Source: Eleusine coracana subsp. coracana
Taxonomy: Eukaryota > Streptophyta > Magnoliopsida > Poales > Poaceae
DNA: 64,000 nt
Assembly (NCBI GenBank): GCA_032690845.1
Contig: CM064426.1
Location: forward strand, 40,666,101-40,730,100
Reading direction: 5' to 3'
Part shown: piece by piece, positions 30,575 through 41,922 of the stretch
Layout: every line of letters starts with the position of its first letter
How positions within the stretch are numbered: the stretch's first letter is position 1
Made by a program: the position numbers and the translations under genes
The notes under the pieces: generated by a model
Database searches by the model: none
What the model was told of the DNA's origin: nothing
Seen by the model: the letters and a program-made list of their open reading frames with translations, nothing else

Positions 30575-33500
30575 TGTGACACCCCAGGTGTCTCATTTCT
30601 GATTAACAAACATGCTGAGCACAAATCATGAATTATCTAGCATGAAATGATGAGAGCCCACTTATTGAATTAATTTCCAGCTAATTAAAAACCCTGCAAA
30701 CCAATTTGTGAGCCAAATAAAATTTTATTATACAACATGAACCAAATAAATTCATAATCAGATTAATAATATTAAAATAGAATTTTATGAATTTATTCAG
30801 CATTTTACCATATTTAGAAATGCCCCAATTAATTAATTAAAGCATAAAAACCTTTCATGTTGGAGATTTAATTATGAAATAAATATAACTTTTCTGGCCA
30901 ATTGGGTCCCACCAGAGCACCACAAATATCTCGAAGGACCTATGTGCAAAATCCCAATTTAATTGGAGGCCCCTAGCTATTTTATTTGGAGATACCATTA
31001 ACTAGGGACCTAGTTGCAAAGATTTGAAAAGATCAGGCGGTGCAGTGAAACTTCTTCTCCTTCCTCCTCCCACTAGCGCAGAGCCCTGTCGACTCCGTCG
31101 CCGACGCACGCCACCGGCCTGCCTTCAACCCTCCACCTCGAAACCGTGCGTGCGCAACAGTCCGTCAACGCCTGCACCTCTGCTCCTCCGCTCTGTCCCC
31201 TCAGCCGCGAGCTTGCCCAACGGCTTTCTCTTCTCCCCTCTCCTCTGCACGCCACTGGCCGGCGACTTCATTTCCCGCTGCTTCTTTCGCTCGTGAACCC
31301 CGCTTACTCCTCTCCCCTCTGTGCAACTAGAAGACGCAACCGCCAGTCTCCAACCACCTCCCATCCTTTGCTCCCTCTGCTCTCTCTTCCATTTCTCCTC
31401 TCCCTTCCCCTTTCTGCCATTGCCGTACCAGGCCGGAATTCGAGTGGCAGCCGCTCCCGCACTTCCCTTCCCAAGGCCAAGAGCATAAATGATCGCGTCT
31501 CATCCACTTACACCTCCCCGCACCCTAGCTTGGCCTCTTCCTCGTGCTCACTGCTTGAATCGAAGGAAGAACCGAGAGTAGCTTCCGGCTGAGTGCCTTT
31601 GACGCTGCCGTGAAATTCCTCATCCGTGGTGAGTCTCCCCGCCCCATTCTCTTCGCGCGCACACGCAAACCAACTATGCTCTTCCTTGACCCGTTTTCCC
31701 TTGGTTTCCATCACCGGAGTCGATGGCATTGCGATTTTCCCCAGCCGCCGCCTCTACTCCGCCCTATCCAACGCCGCCTCACCGACGAGCACTACTCTCC
31801 GGCCCTCCTCGACGAACTCCGACCTCGTGCCGCTCTTCCTCACGTCACAGTGAAGCTTTGGGTGAAGACAGCGCCCATTTTTCTGCTCTCTGGTGGATTC
31901 GCGACCTCGCCGAACCTTCGACCTCCGCCGCCTCTCAACGTCGGCACCCCTCCGGTGAGCTACCTTCCCCGCTAACCCCTCCAACCAAAGCGCCTCGGCT
32001 AGTAGTCCATTTTCCCGACATCGCGACGAGCTTCCGCCGCCCCCAGCCACCGGCGGCGAGCCCTCCGGCAAGCTCCGATGCTGCCGACGCGCTGACTTGG
32101 CACAGCCGATGTGGCACCCACGTGGCTCCGACGTGGCCCCTATGTGGCAATGATGTGTCATTAGTTAAAAGCCAAAATACCTAGAAATCCCCAGAAATTG
32201 CAAGAAACTTTGGAAAATCATAGCAAATCGAATATAAATCTAAAGGAGCCCAAATAAATTTTGTTAGACTCATCTTGAAGAGCTCTATTTTAGTAAAATG
32301 ATAAATCACTGCCTCTGTATATATATTTTTGTCAATATATTAAACAGTCCAATCAATAAATAATTCACCAAAAATTCTAGGAGTAAATAAATTTTGTTAG
32401 ACTCATCTTGAAGAGCTCTATTTTTGGCATGCTTCGTAAATACATAATTATCTACCACCACAATTTTTGGTTTAGTAAAATATGAATTATTTTAGGCTCT
32501 GGAAATTAGTTAGTGTGTTCACATAAATTAATTCTAGTAATTATTTTATAATTAATTCACCCCTGCCACCTGGCACAAAAATCTCTCACACAAGTCTCTG
32601 TGCTCAGTAAATTACACAAGTCCAGAAACACAAATTTACTTAATTAAATAAAATTAATTGCTCATACCACTATTTTACTTTAATAAATGCTGGTAATTAG
32701 AATAAATATATTCAGAGGCTGTAAATTGGTAAAAATTCAATTAATCTATGTCCCTGTTCATGATAAATCACTAAAGTCCAGAATCGATTGGTTACTATTT
32801 TAATTACTTAATTATTCTGAAAGACTATAACAACCCTAAATAAATGGTTAACACACATGAAATAATGAAACTCTAATTGTTTCTTTGAAGCATATGGCTT
32901 CGAGAACATTGAAGCATATGGCTTCGAGAACATAACAAGAATTTATCGACATCAAAACACGATGTGCTTGCATGTATCATATCATTGCATATAACGGTGT
33001 TACGACAATATCGTTAACACCTTTGTCATCATATAAGCAACGACATCCAGGAGCCCGAAGAGGATCATCAGAAGGAGACTAAGTACCAGGAACAAGAGGT
33101 TGATGTCGCTAACACTAGTGTCAATCCAGGCAAGCCCCGGTTTTCATTGATGCATTAGGTCATTGATGTTATAAAGTTGCTAGTTATCAATATTACTAGT
33201 GTCTATGATTATTGATGCATTAGGTCATAGGAGTTGATTGGAACCCACTTGCATGATACCCAAATGACCTACGCCTCTGTCATTAGAACATTGGTAGTAT
33301 CAGTACTATGTCGCTAGGCATAGTAATTGCTATACGCGATAGATATCATTACTAAGAATGAACTTGACCACTGGAACGGGACTTATAAAAGAAGTTTAAT
33401 TAATGTCATGACCGGGCAGGGATGATGTATGTGTAGCGTTGCAGCAATACATGGGTGTTGACTGCGGTAGCCCTGCCTTGTCGAACCTAGGACCCGTCCA

Positions 33501-34455
33501 TGGTCGGCCCCTTGGTCAAGTATTGAACAATATCGAATGCATGCTAGTCTATGGACACTAGTAAACTGATGTAGCATTGACGCGGCAATGAGGACGGTAC
33601 CTAGTACAGTGGTCGTTGACTCTTCTGCTGCTGGAGTGGGCGGTTCATACTGTGAAGTACTGTTGGCAGGATGGCATGCCCACTCGCTGAGACTGGACCC
33701 AGACCGAGTTGTTTTTCGTCCTTGCGAAACGTTGTCATATACGACCTTAATTTGGTGCGTATGTGTCGTGTATCTCAGGTTATCGTTGCCGGTGAAAAAA
33801 ATCAATTGCAATTGCTGTCCCTCGTAGTAATGAGTACCACTTGGTCACTAAGTCGTCACGTAGTTGCACATGGTACTCGGGAATTGATTATGATGCTTAT
33901 TGTTGATGATACTCTTATGGCTCCTATGTTGTACTTACTTCATGTATTGCTTTATTATCTTATTGTTGCAACTAAAGTTACATTCTGCTCTACCCAATTA
34001 ACTTGATGAATAAAACCTAATAGAGCCATTGCATACCTAGAAGTCCGACGGGTAACTCTTGCTGAGTAATTAGTACTCAGGCTTTGTGCCACTATTGTTT
34101 TCAGGTAATGAAGAGGTAGAGTTGCCTGAGAATGTGCTGCCATGGGACATGCAAGTCCCTGAGGGTTGGACTGCCCACTGGGAGTCCAACTCGCCACCGC
34201 AGTACTGATGTGTGATGCTAGAGTGATGGTTCTTCGGGCAGGAATCATTGCCATGCTGTATCGTCGAGCTCGTAGCTCCTTATCGTTAATCGATTCCGTT
34301 GTGTTTTCAAAAACATTAAGAACTTGTAATATTCCGCTGCACTCTAAGGACTTGTTGATGTAATATTCAACTTAAATTCGAACCAATGTTGTATTATCAA
34401 GTGTCTGCATTATCAGCACCGTCGGGACCTCGATCCTCCGGGAAGGGGCGCCATA
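30575..34455 (+). repeat. T2 5' LTR (3881 bp)
   Basis: Starts TGTGACACCCC and ends GGGGCGCCATA, where the 3' LTR ends GGGTGCCACA; the terminal CA has become TA. It is 131 bp longer than the 3' LTR because of two copied inserts (32385-32424 and about 33150-33170), a 23-27 bp tandem copy at about 32886-32935 and other indels. A GC-rich block lies at about 31020-32160. Open frames there (for example 31146-31592) overlap on both strands and have no domain. Confidence 0.95.
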
Positions 34456-34457
34456 GC

Positions 34458-34469
34458 TGGTATCAGAGC
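34458..34469 (+). other. T2 primer binding site (tRNA-iMet)
   Basis: TGGTATCAGAGC, two bases after the LTR end, is the standard 12-nt complement to the 3' end of plant initiator-Met tRNA. Confidence 0.95.
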
Positions 34470-35064
34470 CGTGGTCCATGATAATACAACAAATAAATCG
34501 TATTTTTGAAAACCACGACGTTATGAGTGAGGATATGTTAGTATTGCCCATAGTAGATAATAGGATGGTGACAAAGCTAACCCGGGTTATGTTTGTTTAC
34601 ATTATTGCATCTACGGCTTCTTCCAACGAAGATACGTGCGTTCTTAACCGACACGTGTGATATCAGTGTCTGTGCTTGCAGGCGGATACGAGATACTATT
34701 GGCTCGTGACTTATCACGGGGCGATCCTTTTCCATGGATTGTTACTAGTAGAATTGTGCTTCTTTTCGTAGTTTCTTTTGAATTTAATGTATTGTTTCTG
34801 CAATGGATCTTCTGCAGGTATGCTAACGCCGTTAGTATAACACTTAGAATGACTTACGTGTTGAGTGTGGGTCGTCACCACATATTCGTGCCGCTAAGTA
34901 TCATCAATGATAGGCTAGAAAAGTTTTAAAACTCATTATCGTATTATTGACCCTTGAGGCTGGAAAATGCGAACTAAAACTTTGTTTCTGTATTTCATAG
35001 CACTATATATGAAATGCATTGTTACTCATGGAACATTGTACTCACCATTGGGTGTATGTTCCAG
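34470..35064 (+). other. T2 leader with splice-like signals
   Basis: No gene recognised. CTGTGCTTGCAG ends at 34681 (acceptor-like), and CTTCTGCAG|GTATGC places a good donor GT at 34818. TATGTTCCAG ends at 35064, immediately before the ATG of the next ORF. Confidence 0.45.
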
Positions 35065-36015
35065 ATGGGTGACCACGGTTTTGAGGAGCCTTCGCACGAT
35101 GGGTGGCGCTACACCACCGATCTCCACCACCGTGGCTTTCCTACACTGTTGTGGGATCACTTACGCTTGTTGGGCTACGACGAGCCACCCTCTTACAAGG
35201 GCCATGAGGTCTGTCGTCATGGTATGACTCTTGCTGAGGTGCACATCAGTGTGCCCACACACCCGCGCAACCTCGACATGGCGGGTATGGAGAGCACGTC
35301 GACTTGTGGGAGCCTTCATGAGGGCTTGGAGAGAGTCGGCCACAGGGCTCTCACCCACTTCTACGGGTGCCACACAGCAGCGCTCTCGGGGACCCTGTTT
35401 GAGATGATCCCCATCTGGCATCAGGCCAACCCGGTCTGGCAGAGGCGCGTGAGGCGCACTGGCCGTGACGACTACCCGACGTACCACGCGGGGTACCACC
35501 GTGTGTCCTACTACCCCGAGTACCTCCTCAACTTGGATGAGGAGGCTAGCAGCCACAGCAGGATCATACTGGCTGAGGCCGAGCAGGTCTGGGTTCAGAG
35601 GAATGACCTGTAGACACAGCTTGATGCACAGTAGAGAGAGATTCAGCGACTGGCTGCTGCTCTTGAGGCGAGTGAGACTCGCTTTTCTGTGGTGACTGGA
35701 CAGCGTGACACCCTCACACAGGTGGTTGATAGACGTGGCATAGTTATGCAGCAGCACGCCAACCACAACGAGCACCTACAGCATCAGTTGACGGCTGCAC
35801 AGCACGAGATGGAGCTTATGGGAGAGGATTTAGAGACCCTGGCTCAGGAGAACCAGGGCCTGCAGCAGCAGCTTGAGGCAGCCCTTGCACCACCGGCAGC
35901 ACCGAAGGAGGAGGACCCGTAGGAGGATATGGACAAGGAGTCTGATGTAGACTACGAGGCACCAGCTCGAGGCAGGACCTAGGAGGATAATGGTAGACTA
36001 GCCTTGTCTCGGTAG
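35065..36015 (+). pseudogene. T2 extra ORF a: coiled-coil protein, function unknown
   Basis: I do not recognise this family. The ATG at 35065 lies directly after TTCCAG. One frame runs about 315 codons, with TAGs at 35611, 35632, 35920 and 35980 (all plausible CAG or similar changes). The N-terminal half, about 180 residues, is rich in His, Tyr and Trp (MGDHGFEEPSHDGWRY, IPIWHQANPVWQRRVRR). From about residue 190 it is a predicted coiled coil (HNEHLQHQLTAAQHEMELMG, ENQGLQQQLEAAL). A Pro/acidic tail follows (APKEEDP, KESDVDYE). It lies between PBS and gag, in sense orientation. No copy of it is seen with the other elements here. Confidence 0.6.
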
Positions 36016-36236
36016 TCAGGATCAGTTGGGTAGGTAACTTTTGTCGAACCACGCGAGGTTGTTGTATTTTGGGATTGATGCGTGAGATGTTTTTGTAACT
36101 CGAGGGCCACATATTCCGAGTCATGTATTGAAACTATGATGATTGGCGCTATGCATTGGGTGTACCCTTAGTAGCTATTATTGTAGCAACAAAGTTAATC
36201 GTACTCATTGACTCAATCAAAGTACTTTCTTTGTAG
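36016..36236 (+). other. Spacer before ORF b, ending in a splice-acceptor-like site
   Basis: AT-rich, no gene. It ends ACTTTCTTTGTAG at 36236, a good plant-type acceptor (pyrimidine tract plus TAG), immediately followed by ATGGCTAAAAAC. Confidence 0.5.
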
Positions 36237-37054
36237 ATGGCTAAAAACAAAGAACAACCACCACAGGGTTGGGAAATTACCGATGGCCTGGAGTTCATAG
36301 GGATGATTCACCTGTTTTGGAGCCAGGACCATGGAGTCCCCTCATGTGTCATCCATGTGGTGGTTCCCGCCAATTACTTCATCATTCCCGCATGGGAATC
36401 TTGGACCCTTAGCGTCACCGGGACAGATCTGCCTTCCACCTGGAATGTAGCTGCATTCAAGGCACTTACTCGATTCTGTGAAGACCACAAGCATGATGTT
36501 GCTGGAACATCCGGTGCCTTGCTACCCATTAATGATGTGACGGACTTTGAGTGGATGAGGCGTGTGGATTTCATATTTGACCCAAACCATCACCACCATG
36601 ATCCTATGCTGCCCATAATAGAGTATTATGGTTTGTCCACTTTTGCTTTGTGCACAAACTTGTGCCGGCGTTTGGATGTGTTCCATTCTGCACTTCGACT
36701 TTCTGAGATCGAAAAACAAGCTAAGGATGAAGAAATTGCAGAACTGAACCAGCAAATCCAAGCCAAGAATGAAGAGATGGATGCGATTATAGAAGAACGA
36801 GACCAAGCCTTGCAGGATGCAGCGGATTTTGAGCATGACATGATTGAGGCTCAAGATGACTTGAACGCATTCAAGGCTGCCCATCTTCCTGTTGAAGGGA
36901 ATTGGGATGAGATCTTCATAGAGTATGGAGAACAAGACGATGTGGAGATGGCACCTGCCGTGTTGATGACGAGGAAATGATGGATCTGGAGGAACCAGGA
37001 GAGCCTATGGAACAGGAAGAACCAGAAGAGCTGAAAGACTTAGGCCAAGAGTAG
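36237..37054 (+). pseudogene. T2 extra ORF b: coiled-coil protein, function unknown
   Basis: I do not recognise this family. The ATG at 36237 opens 247 codons without a stop to 36980; a shift near 36960 would add an acidic tail (MMDLEEPGEPMEQEEPEELK) to 37054. The N-terminal domain of about 150 residues has IHVVVPANYFIIPAWESWTL, WNVAAFKALTRFCEDH and a His run. A coiled coil covers about residues 155-215 (KDEEIAELNQQIQAKNEEMD). Its plan (globular N-terminus, coiled coil, acidic tail) repeats that of ORF a, though I see no clear residue-level similarity. It has the longest uninterrupted frame in the leader, so it may have been under selection. Confidence 0.65.
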
Positions 37055-37341
37055 ATGATTCGCTACCCCTGTGTACGGTCGTGTAGTATATGTATCCCTA
37101 ATTCGATGTAGGAGCGTGAATCTTGCATATTGTGTCCGCAATACCGTAACTAGGCGTCGGCACATATATGTAAGGAACTGTGTGATGATGTCCTTTAACA
37201 ACCATGTAGACTGAATTGAATCAATGGAGATGGTTATCATTCTGAGATTTTACCGTGTCACCTGCAAATTTATATTCTTGCGCATGTGATTTTATGGAAT
37301 ATTATGAGAAACAACTAATGTGCAACCGTATAAATTGCAGC
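37055..37341 (+). other. Spacer before T2 gag
   Basis: No gene. It ends TATAAATTGCAGC, with an acceptor-like AG at 37339-37340 one base before the gag ATG. Confidence 0.5.
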
Positions 37342-38640
37342 ATGGTGCGTACTCGGAACCAGGAAGATCCTGAGAGCTCTTAGCAAGGAGCGAATGCTGA
37401 GCCTTCATTAGCTGAAGTCCTGGCCGCTGCACTCAGCAGGCAGCAGAAAGACTTCGAGCTGCTCCGTCGGCTAGTCGACATCACGACCCATCTGGCTGGA
37501 CGTGGAGATAACCACAACAACTACAACAACCAGCCCCGTCAGAGCACTTATTCAGATTTCCTGGGTACCCACCCTCCCACCTTCGAGCATGCCAAAGAGC
37601 CGCTGGACGCCGACCACTGGTTGCGTCAGACCAAGTCTAAATTCGGTCTGTTGGAATGCACCGAGCACCAGAAGGTGTTGTTCGCCGCCCAACAACTCCA
37701 TGGCTCTGCTAGCGCCTGGTGGGCCAACTATGAAGCTTCTCTGCCCGCTGGACACCACATGGAATGGAATGACTTCAAAGCTGCTTTCCGTGCTCATTTC
37801 ATCCCCGCTGGTCTTATGCAGAGAAAGTTCCAGGAATTTATGGATCTAAAACAAGGAGGGAGGAATGTCCTCCAATATTCTGAAGCTTTCAATCATCTTG
37901 CTCAATACACCACTGAGTATGTTAATACTGAGGAAAAGAAGAGATACGCATTCTTGCGTGGGATGAATGCCATGCTCAAGGAACGTCTGACTTGGCAAAC
38001 GACTAGCACATAGAATGATCTGGTCAATGCTACTATTGTCCAGAAAGGTGCTATGTGCCAAGTTGAAGAAGAAGACCGCAAGAGAAAGGCCCCTGCTACT
38101 ACCTCTGCTGCCCCAAAGGCGAAGCATCTCCTGATATATACTTCACCCGCCGGACAACGTTTCCGGGCAGCACCGCAGCAACAACTTCAGCGACGGTTTG
38201 GCCCGAACTACTCAAGGTCATCACAGCAGCAAAACTTCCCACCTCATGCACCGTACCAACAGCAGAACAACCAGTACCGTGCACCATATCAGCAACAAGG
38301 GAACCCGAGTGCTCGTGTCCTACTGACTGCTGATCGTGGAGGCAACTACCCTTGCTACAATTGTGGTCGTACCGGCCACTTTGTGAAGAACTGCACTGCA
38401 CCAAGACGCAACAACAATAGCAACAACAACCAGCGTCAGAACCAGAGCAGGAATTTGAATGCACCATCACATGGTGCCCAAGTGAACTACACCAATGCGA
38501 AAGATATCCATCAGGGCGAACCCGTGCTGACCGGTACGCTCTCGCTCTATCGCCAGCCTGTCCTTGCACTTTTTGATTCTGGTGCTACGCATAATTTCAT
38601 TAGCCAAGCATGTGTGCAAAAATTTAATCTTCAACCCTAG
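37342..38640 (+). pseudogene. T2 gag
   Basis: Gag polyprotein. The start is the ATG at 37342 (MVRTRNQED). A TAG at codon 14 (37381) and another at 38011 interrupt the frame. The capsid part shows AKEPLDADHWLRQTKSKFGL, SASAWWANYEASL and FRAHFIPAGLMQRKFQEFM. The Gln-rich linker and the CCHC knuckle CYNCGRTGHFVKNC (about 38354) follow. The protease active site LFDSGATHNFISQ is already in frame at about 38566-38605, so gag and pol form one frame. A TAG at 38638 splits the protease. It is closely related to element A gag. Confidence 0.92.
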
Positions 38641-40320
38641 ACTATAGAAAGATGCTACACAATTCGTTCCCCTACTGGGCAAATTAGTGCCAATCAAATA
38701 GTATGCAAAGCCCCTCTGGAAATAAACAAGAAAATCTACCCCACGGATTTTATCATGCTTAGCCACCAAGGAATTGATTTGATTTTGGGTATGTTCTGGA
38801 TGAAAACCCATAGAGCCATGCTAGTCATCGAGCCTCGTATCGTTCACATCAACTCCCCTTAGCATGGAAAGGACACCATTTCTCTAAACATCAATTCATC
38901 GAAAGCCTTGATTGTCCATCACATGGAAGGGCAGTCGCTCGAGAACATTCCCGTTGTTTGTGAGTATCCGAACGTATTTTCCGAAAATATCTCTGGCCTA
39001 CCACCTGACTGTGAAGTAGAATTTAAGATAGAGCTACAGCCAGGAACTTCTCCGATATCTCGTGGACCTTATAAGATGGCCCCGAATGAGTTGGCCGAAT
39101 TGAAAAAGCAATTGAATGAATTATTGGAAAAGGGATTCATTCACCCAAGCACTTCACCTTGGGGCTGCCCTGCTATTTTTGCGAAGAAGAAGGACAAATC
39201 TCTGCGTCTCATTGTTGATTATCGACCTCTCAACAAAGTTACCATCAAGAATAAATACCCATTACCACGAATTGATATCCTTTTTGATCAATTAGTCGGT
39301 GCTAAGGTACTTTCAAAAATTGACCTCCGTTCGGGTTATCATCAAATCAAAATCAGAGCAGAAGATATTCCGAAGACCGCCTTTTCTACTAGATATAGAT
39401 TATTCGAGTATCTAGTAATGTCATTCGGATTGACAAACGCCCTAGCTCATTTCATGTATCTCATGAATTCGGTATTCATGCCAGAGTTGGACAAATTTAT
39501 GGTAGTATTCATTGACGACATCCTCGTCTATTCTAAGTCCAAGGAAGAGCATGATGAACATTTTCGCATTGTTCTTCAACATTTACGAGATCACAAGTTG
39601 TATGCAAAATTTAGCAAGTGTGAATTTTGGTTGGACCATGTGCCATTCCTTGGTCACATAGTCTCTGTAGAAGGAATCTTAGTAGACCCTAGCAAGGTTC
39701 AAGATGTGCTAGATTGGAAGCCACCAAAAACAGTTCACCAAGCGTGCAGTTTCCTCGGGCTAGCCGGATATTATCGTAGGTTCATACCAAATTTTTCTAG
39801 GCTGACGACACCCATCACGAAGCTGCTGAAAAAGGAGAAAAAGTTTAATTGGAACAGCAATTGTGAAGAAGCATTTCAAGCATTGAAGAAATTATTGACA
39901 ACTGCCCCAGTACTGGCTCAACCCAACATCACCAAACCATTCGACGTATATTGTGATGTGTCTGGGATAGGACTTGGATGTGTACTCATGCAAGAAGGTC
40001 GTGTCATAGCCTATGCATCTCAAGAGTTAAGGAAGCATGAAGAGCACTATCCAACTCATGATTTGGAGCTAGCTGCAGTTGTACTTGCACTAAAAATATG
40101 GAGGCATTATTTGCTCGGCAACTTAGTGCACATTTACACAGACCATAAGAGCTTGGAATATATCTTCACCCAGACTGATCTGAACATGAGGCAGCATCGG
40201 TGGCTAGAACTGATTAAGGATTATAACCTGGAGATTCATTATCATCTAGACAAGGCTAATGTAGTCGCTGATGCGTTAAGCAGAAAGGTCCACTGCAATA
40301 ACTTACAGCTGGAAGTTCAG
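38641..40320 (+). pseudogene. T2 protease end, RT and RNase H
   Basis: The protease C-terminal part reads ILGMFWMKTHRAM (about 38787). After a TAG at 38860 the frame stays open from 38863 to 40710, the longest open stretch in the window. RT: KDKSLRLIVDYRPLN, SKIDLRSGYHQI, the palm motif VVFIDDILVYSKS (about 39505) and FLGLAGYYRRFIPNF. RNase H, from about 39937: DVYCDVSGIGLGCVL, HDLELAAVVLAL and TDHKSLEYIF, ending at VVADALSRK. An Asp-Ala to Asp-Val change follows the first catalytic Asp. Everything shares the gag frame. Confidence 0.95.
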
Positions 40321-41854
40321 GATAGAAATGACCGCGAAACTAATTCAGAATCCAGCCTTCATGTTTTACCTGCTACAGTGATTAGCAACCTAAGTGTGCA
40401 ATCTACCCTTCGTGAAGAAATCATTGCTGCACAGAAAATTGACGTTGGTATGAATCATATCCGTCAAAATGTTGAAGATGGTAAAGCAAAATGCTTTACC
40501 CAAGACTCGGACGGTACCCTATGGTTCAATAACCATTTAGTAGTACCAAAAGACTTTGAACTTCAACAGAAAATCTTGTATGAAGCGCATCACTCCAAGT
40601 ACTCCATCCATCCGGGTAGTAATAAAATGTACCAAGACTTGAAGAAGAATTTCTGGTGGACAAGGATGAAGCGGGAAATTGCTCGGTATGTCGCAGAATG
40701 CGATACTTGTTAGAGAGTTAAGGCTGATCATTTGAAACAAGCCGGATTACTTCAACCATTGAGTATTCCCACGTGGAAATGGGAAGACATCAGCATGGAT
40801 TTTATTGTTGGTCTCCCTCTCACCTCTTGGAAGCACGATATGATTTGGGTCGTTGTGGACTGACTCACAAAATCTGCCCACTTCCTACCGATCAATAACA
40901 CCAACAAGATAAAGCAATATGCAGAGCTATAAATAGCAAGAATTCTATGTCTTCATGGAGTACCCAAGACCATTGTTACAGATCGAGGCTTGCAGTTTGT
41001 CGCTCGTTTTTTGGAACAACTGCATGCATCACTGGGTACCAAGCTGATTTGGAGTTCCGCTTACCATGCCACCACTGACGGACAAATGGAGCGTGTCAAC
41101 CAGATTTTGGAAGATATGCTTAGAGCATGTGTTTTAACACATGGTGGTAATTGGGATGAGTATTTGCCTTATGCGGAATTCTCATACAACAATAGTTAAA
41201 AAGAGAGTTTAAAAATGTCACCATTTGAGGCACTTTATGGTCGCAGTTGTAGAACACCGCTAAATTGGTCTGAATCTGGAGAAAGGGTAACCTTTGGTCT
41301 TGACCTTATCAAGGATGCTGAAGAAAAGGTTTGTATCATTCAAGCCAATATTAAAGCCGCTAAGTGCCGACAAGAGAAGTATGCAAACAGACGACGTAGG
41401 CCACTGTACTTCAACAAGGGTGATTACATCTATCTCAGGGTGTCGCCTATGAAGGGTATCCAACGGTTTGGAGTCAAAGGAAAGTTAGTTCCCCGTTATA
41501 TTGGACCATTCCAAATTCTGGAACGATGTGGAAACATGGCCTATAAGCTGGAGTTACCCGCTAATCTATCCGGAGTTCATCACATCTTCCATGTCTCCCA
41601 GCTTAAGCGATGTCCTCAAGCCACCCATCGACAAAATCTTGGAAGAGTATGACCAACTCCAACCCGATCTCACGTACTCCGAACAACCCGTGAAGATCCT
41701 CGACGAGAAAGAGCGCACAACCCGTAATAGAACCCTCAAATTCTACAAAGTCCAATGGAGTAACCACTCAGAGGACGAGTCTACTTGGGAATCGGAAGAG
41801 TTCCTGAATACTCACTACCCGGAATTTTGGTTGTTATACATAGGTATGTTTTGA
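40321..41854 (+). pseudogene. T2 integrase with chromodomain
   Basis: The HHCC region reads HHSKYSIHPGSNKMY with CDTC (about 40585-40710). The core shows MDFIVGLPLT (about 40797), VTDRGLQFVARF (about 40975) and DGQMERVNQ (about 41080), so Asp, Asp and Glu are all visible. Stops lie at 40711 (TAG), 40861 (TGA for CGA), 40930 and 41197. The GPY/F region is VPRYIGPFQILE (about 41490). One extra base near 41612 shifts the frame before the chromodomain (KFYKVQWSNHSEDESTWE, about 41740-41795). The chromodomain itself is intact in that frame. Confidence 0.93.
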
Positions 41855-41910
41855 CCACCGTACTTCCCTCTAGTTTGCCTTGTTCTTAATCTCGGGATGA
41901 GATTTCTTTA

Positions 41911-41922
41911 AGGAGGGAGGGC
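41911..41922 (+). other. T2 polypurine tract
   Basis: AGGAGGGAGGGC lies directly before TGTGACACC. Confidence 0.88.

Noticed and set aside
31146..31592. 148-codon frame in the T2 5' LTR.
   Set aside because: Low-complexity, in an LTR, overlapped by frames on both strands. The 3' LTR copy reads differently after indels.
34458..34469. tRNA-Met-like sequence.
   Set aside because: Only 12 bases, and complementary to the tRNA; it is a primer binding site and not a tRNA gene.
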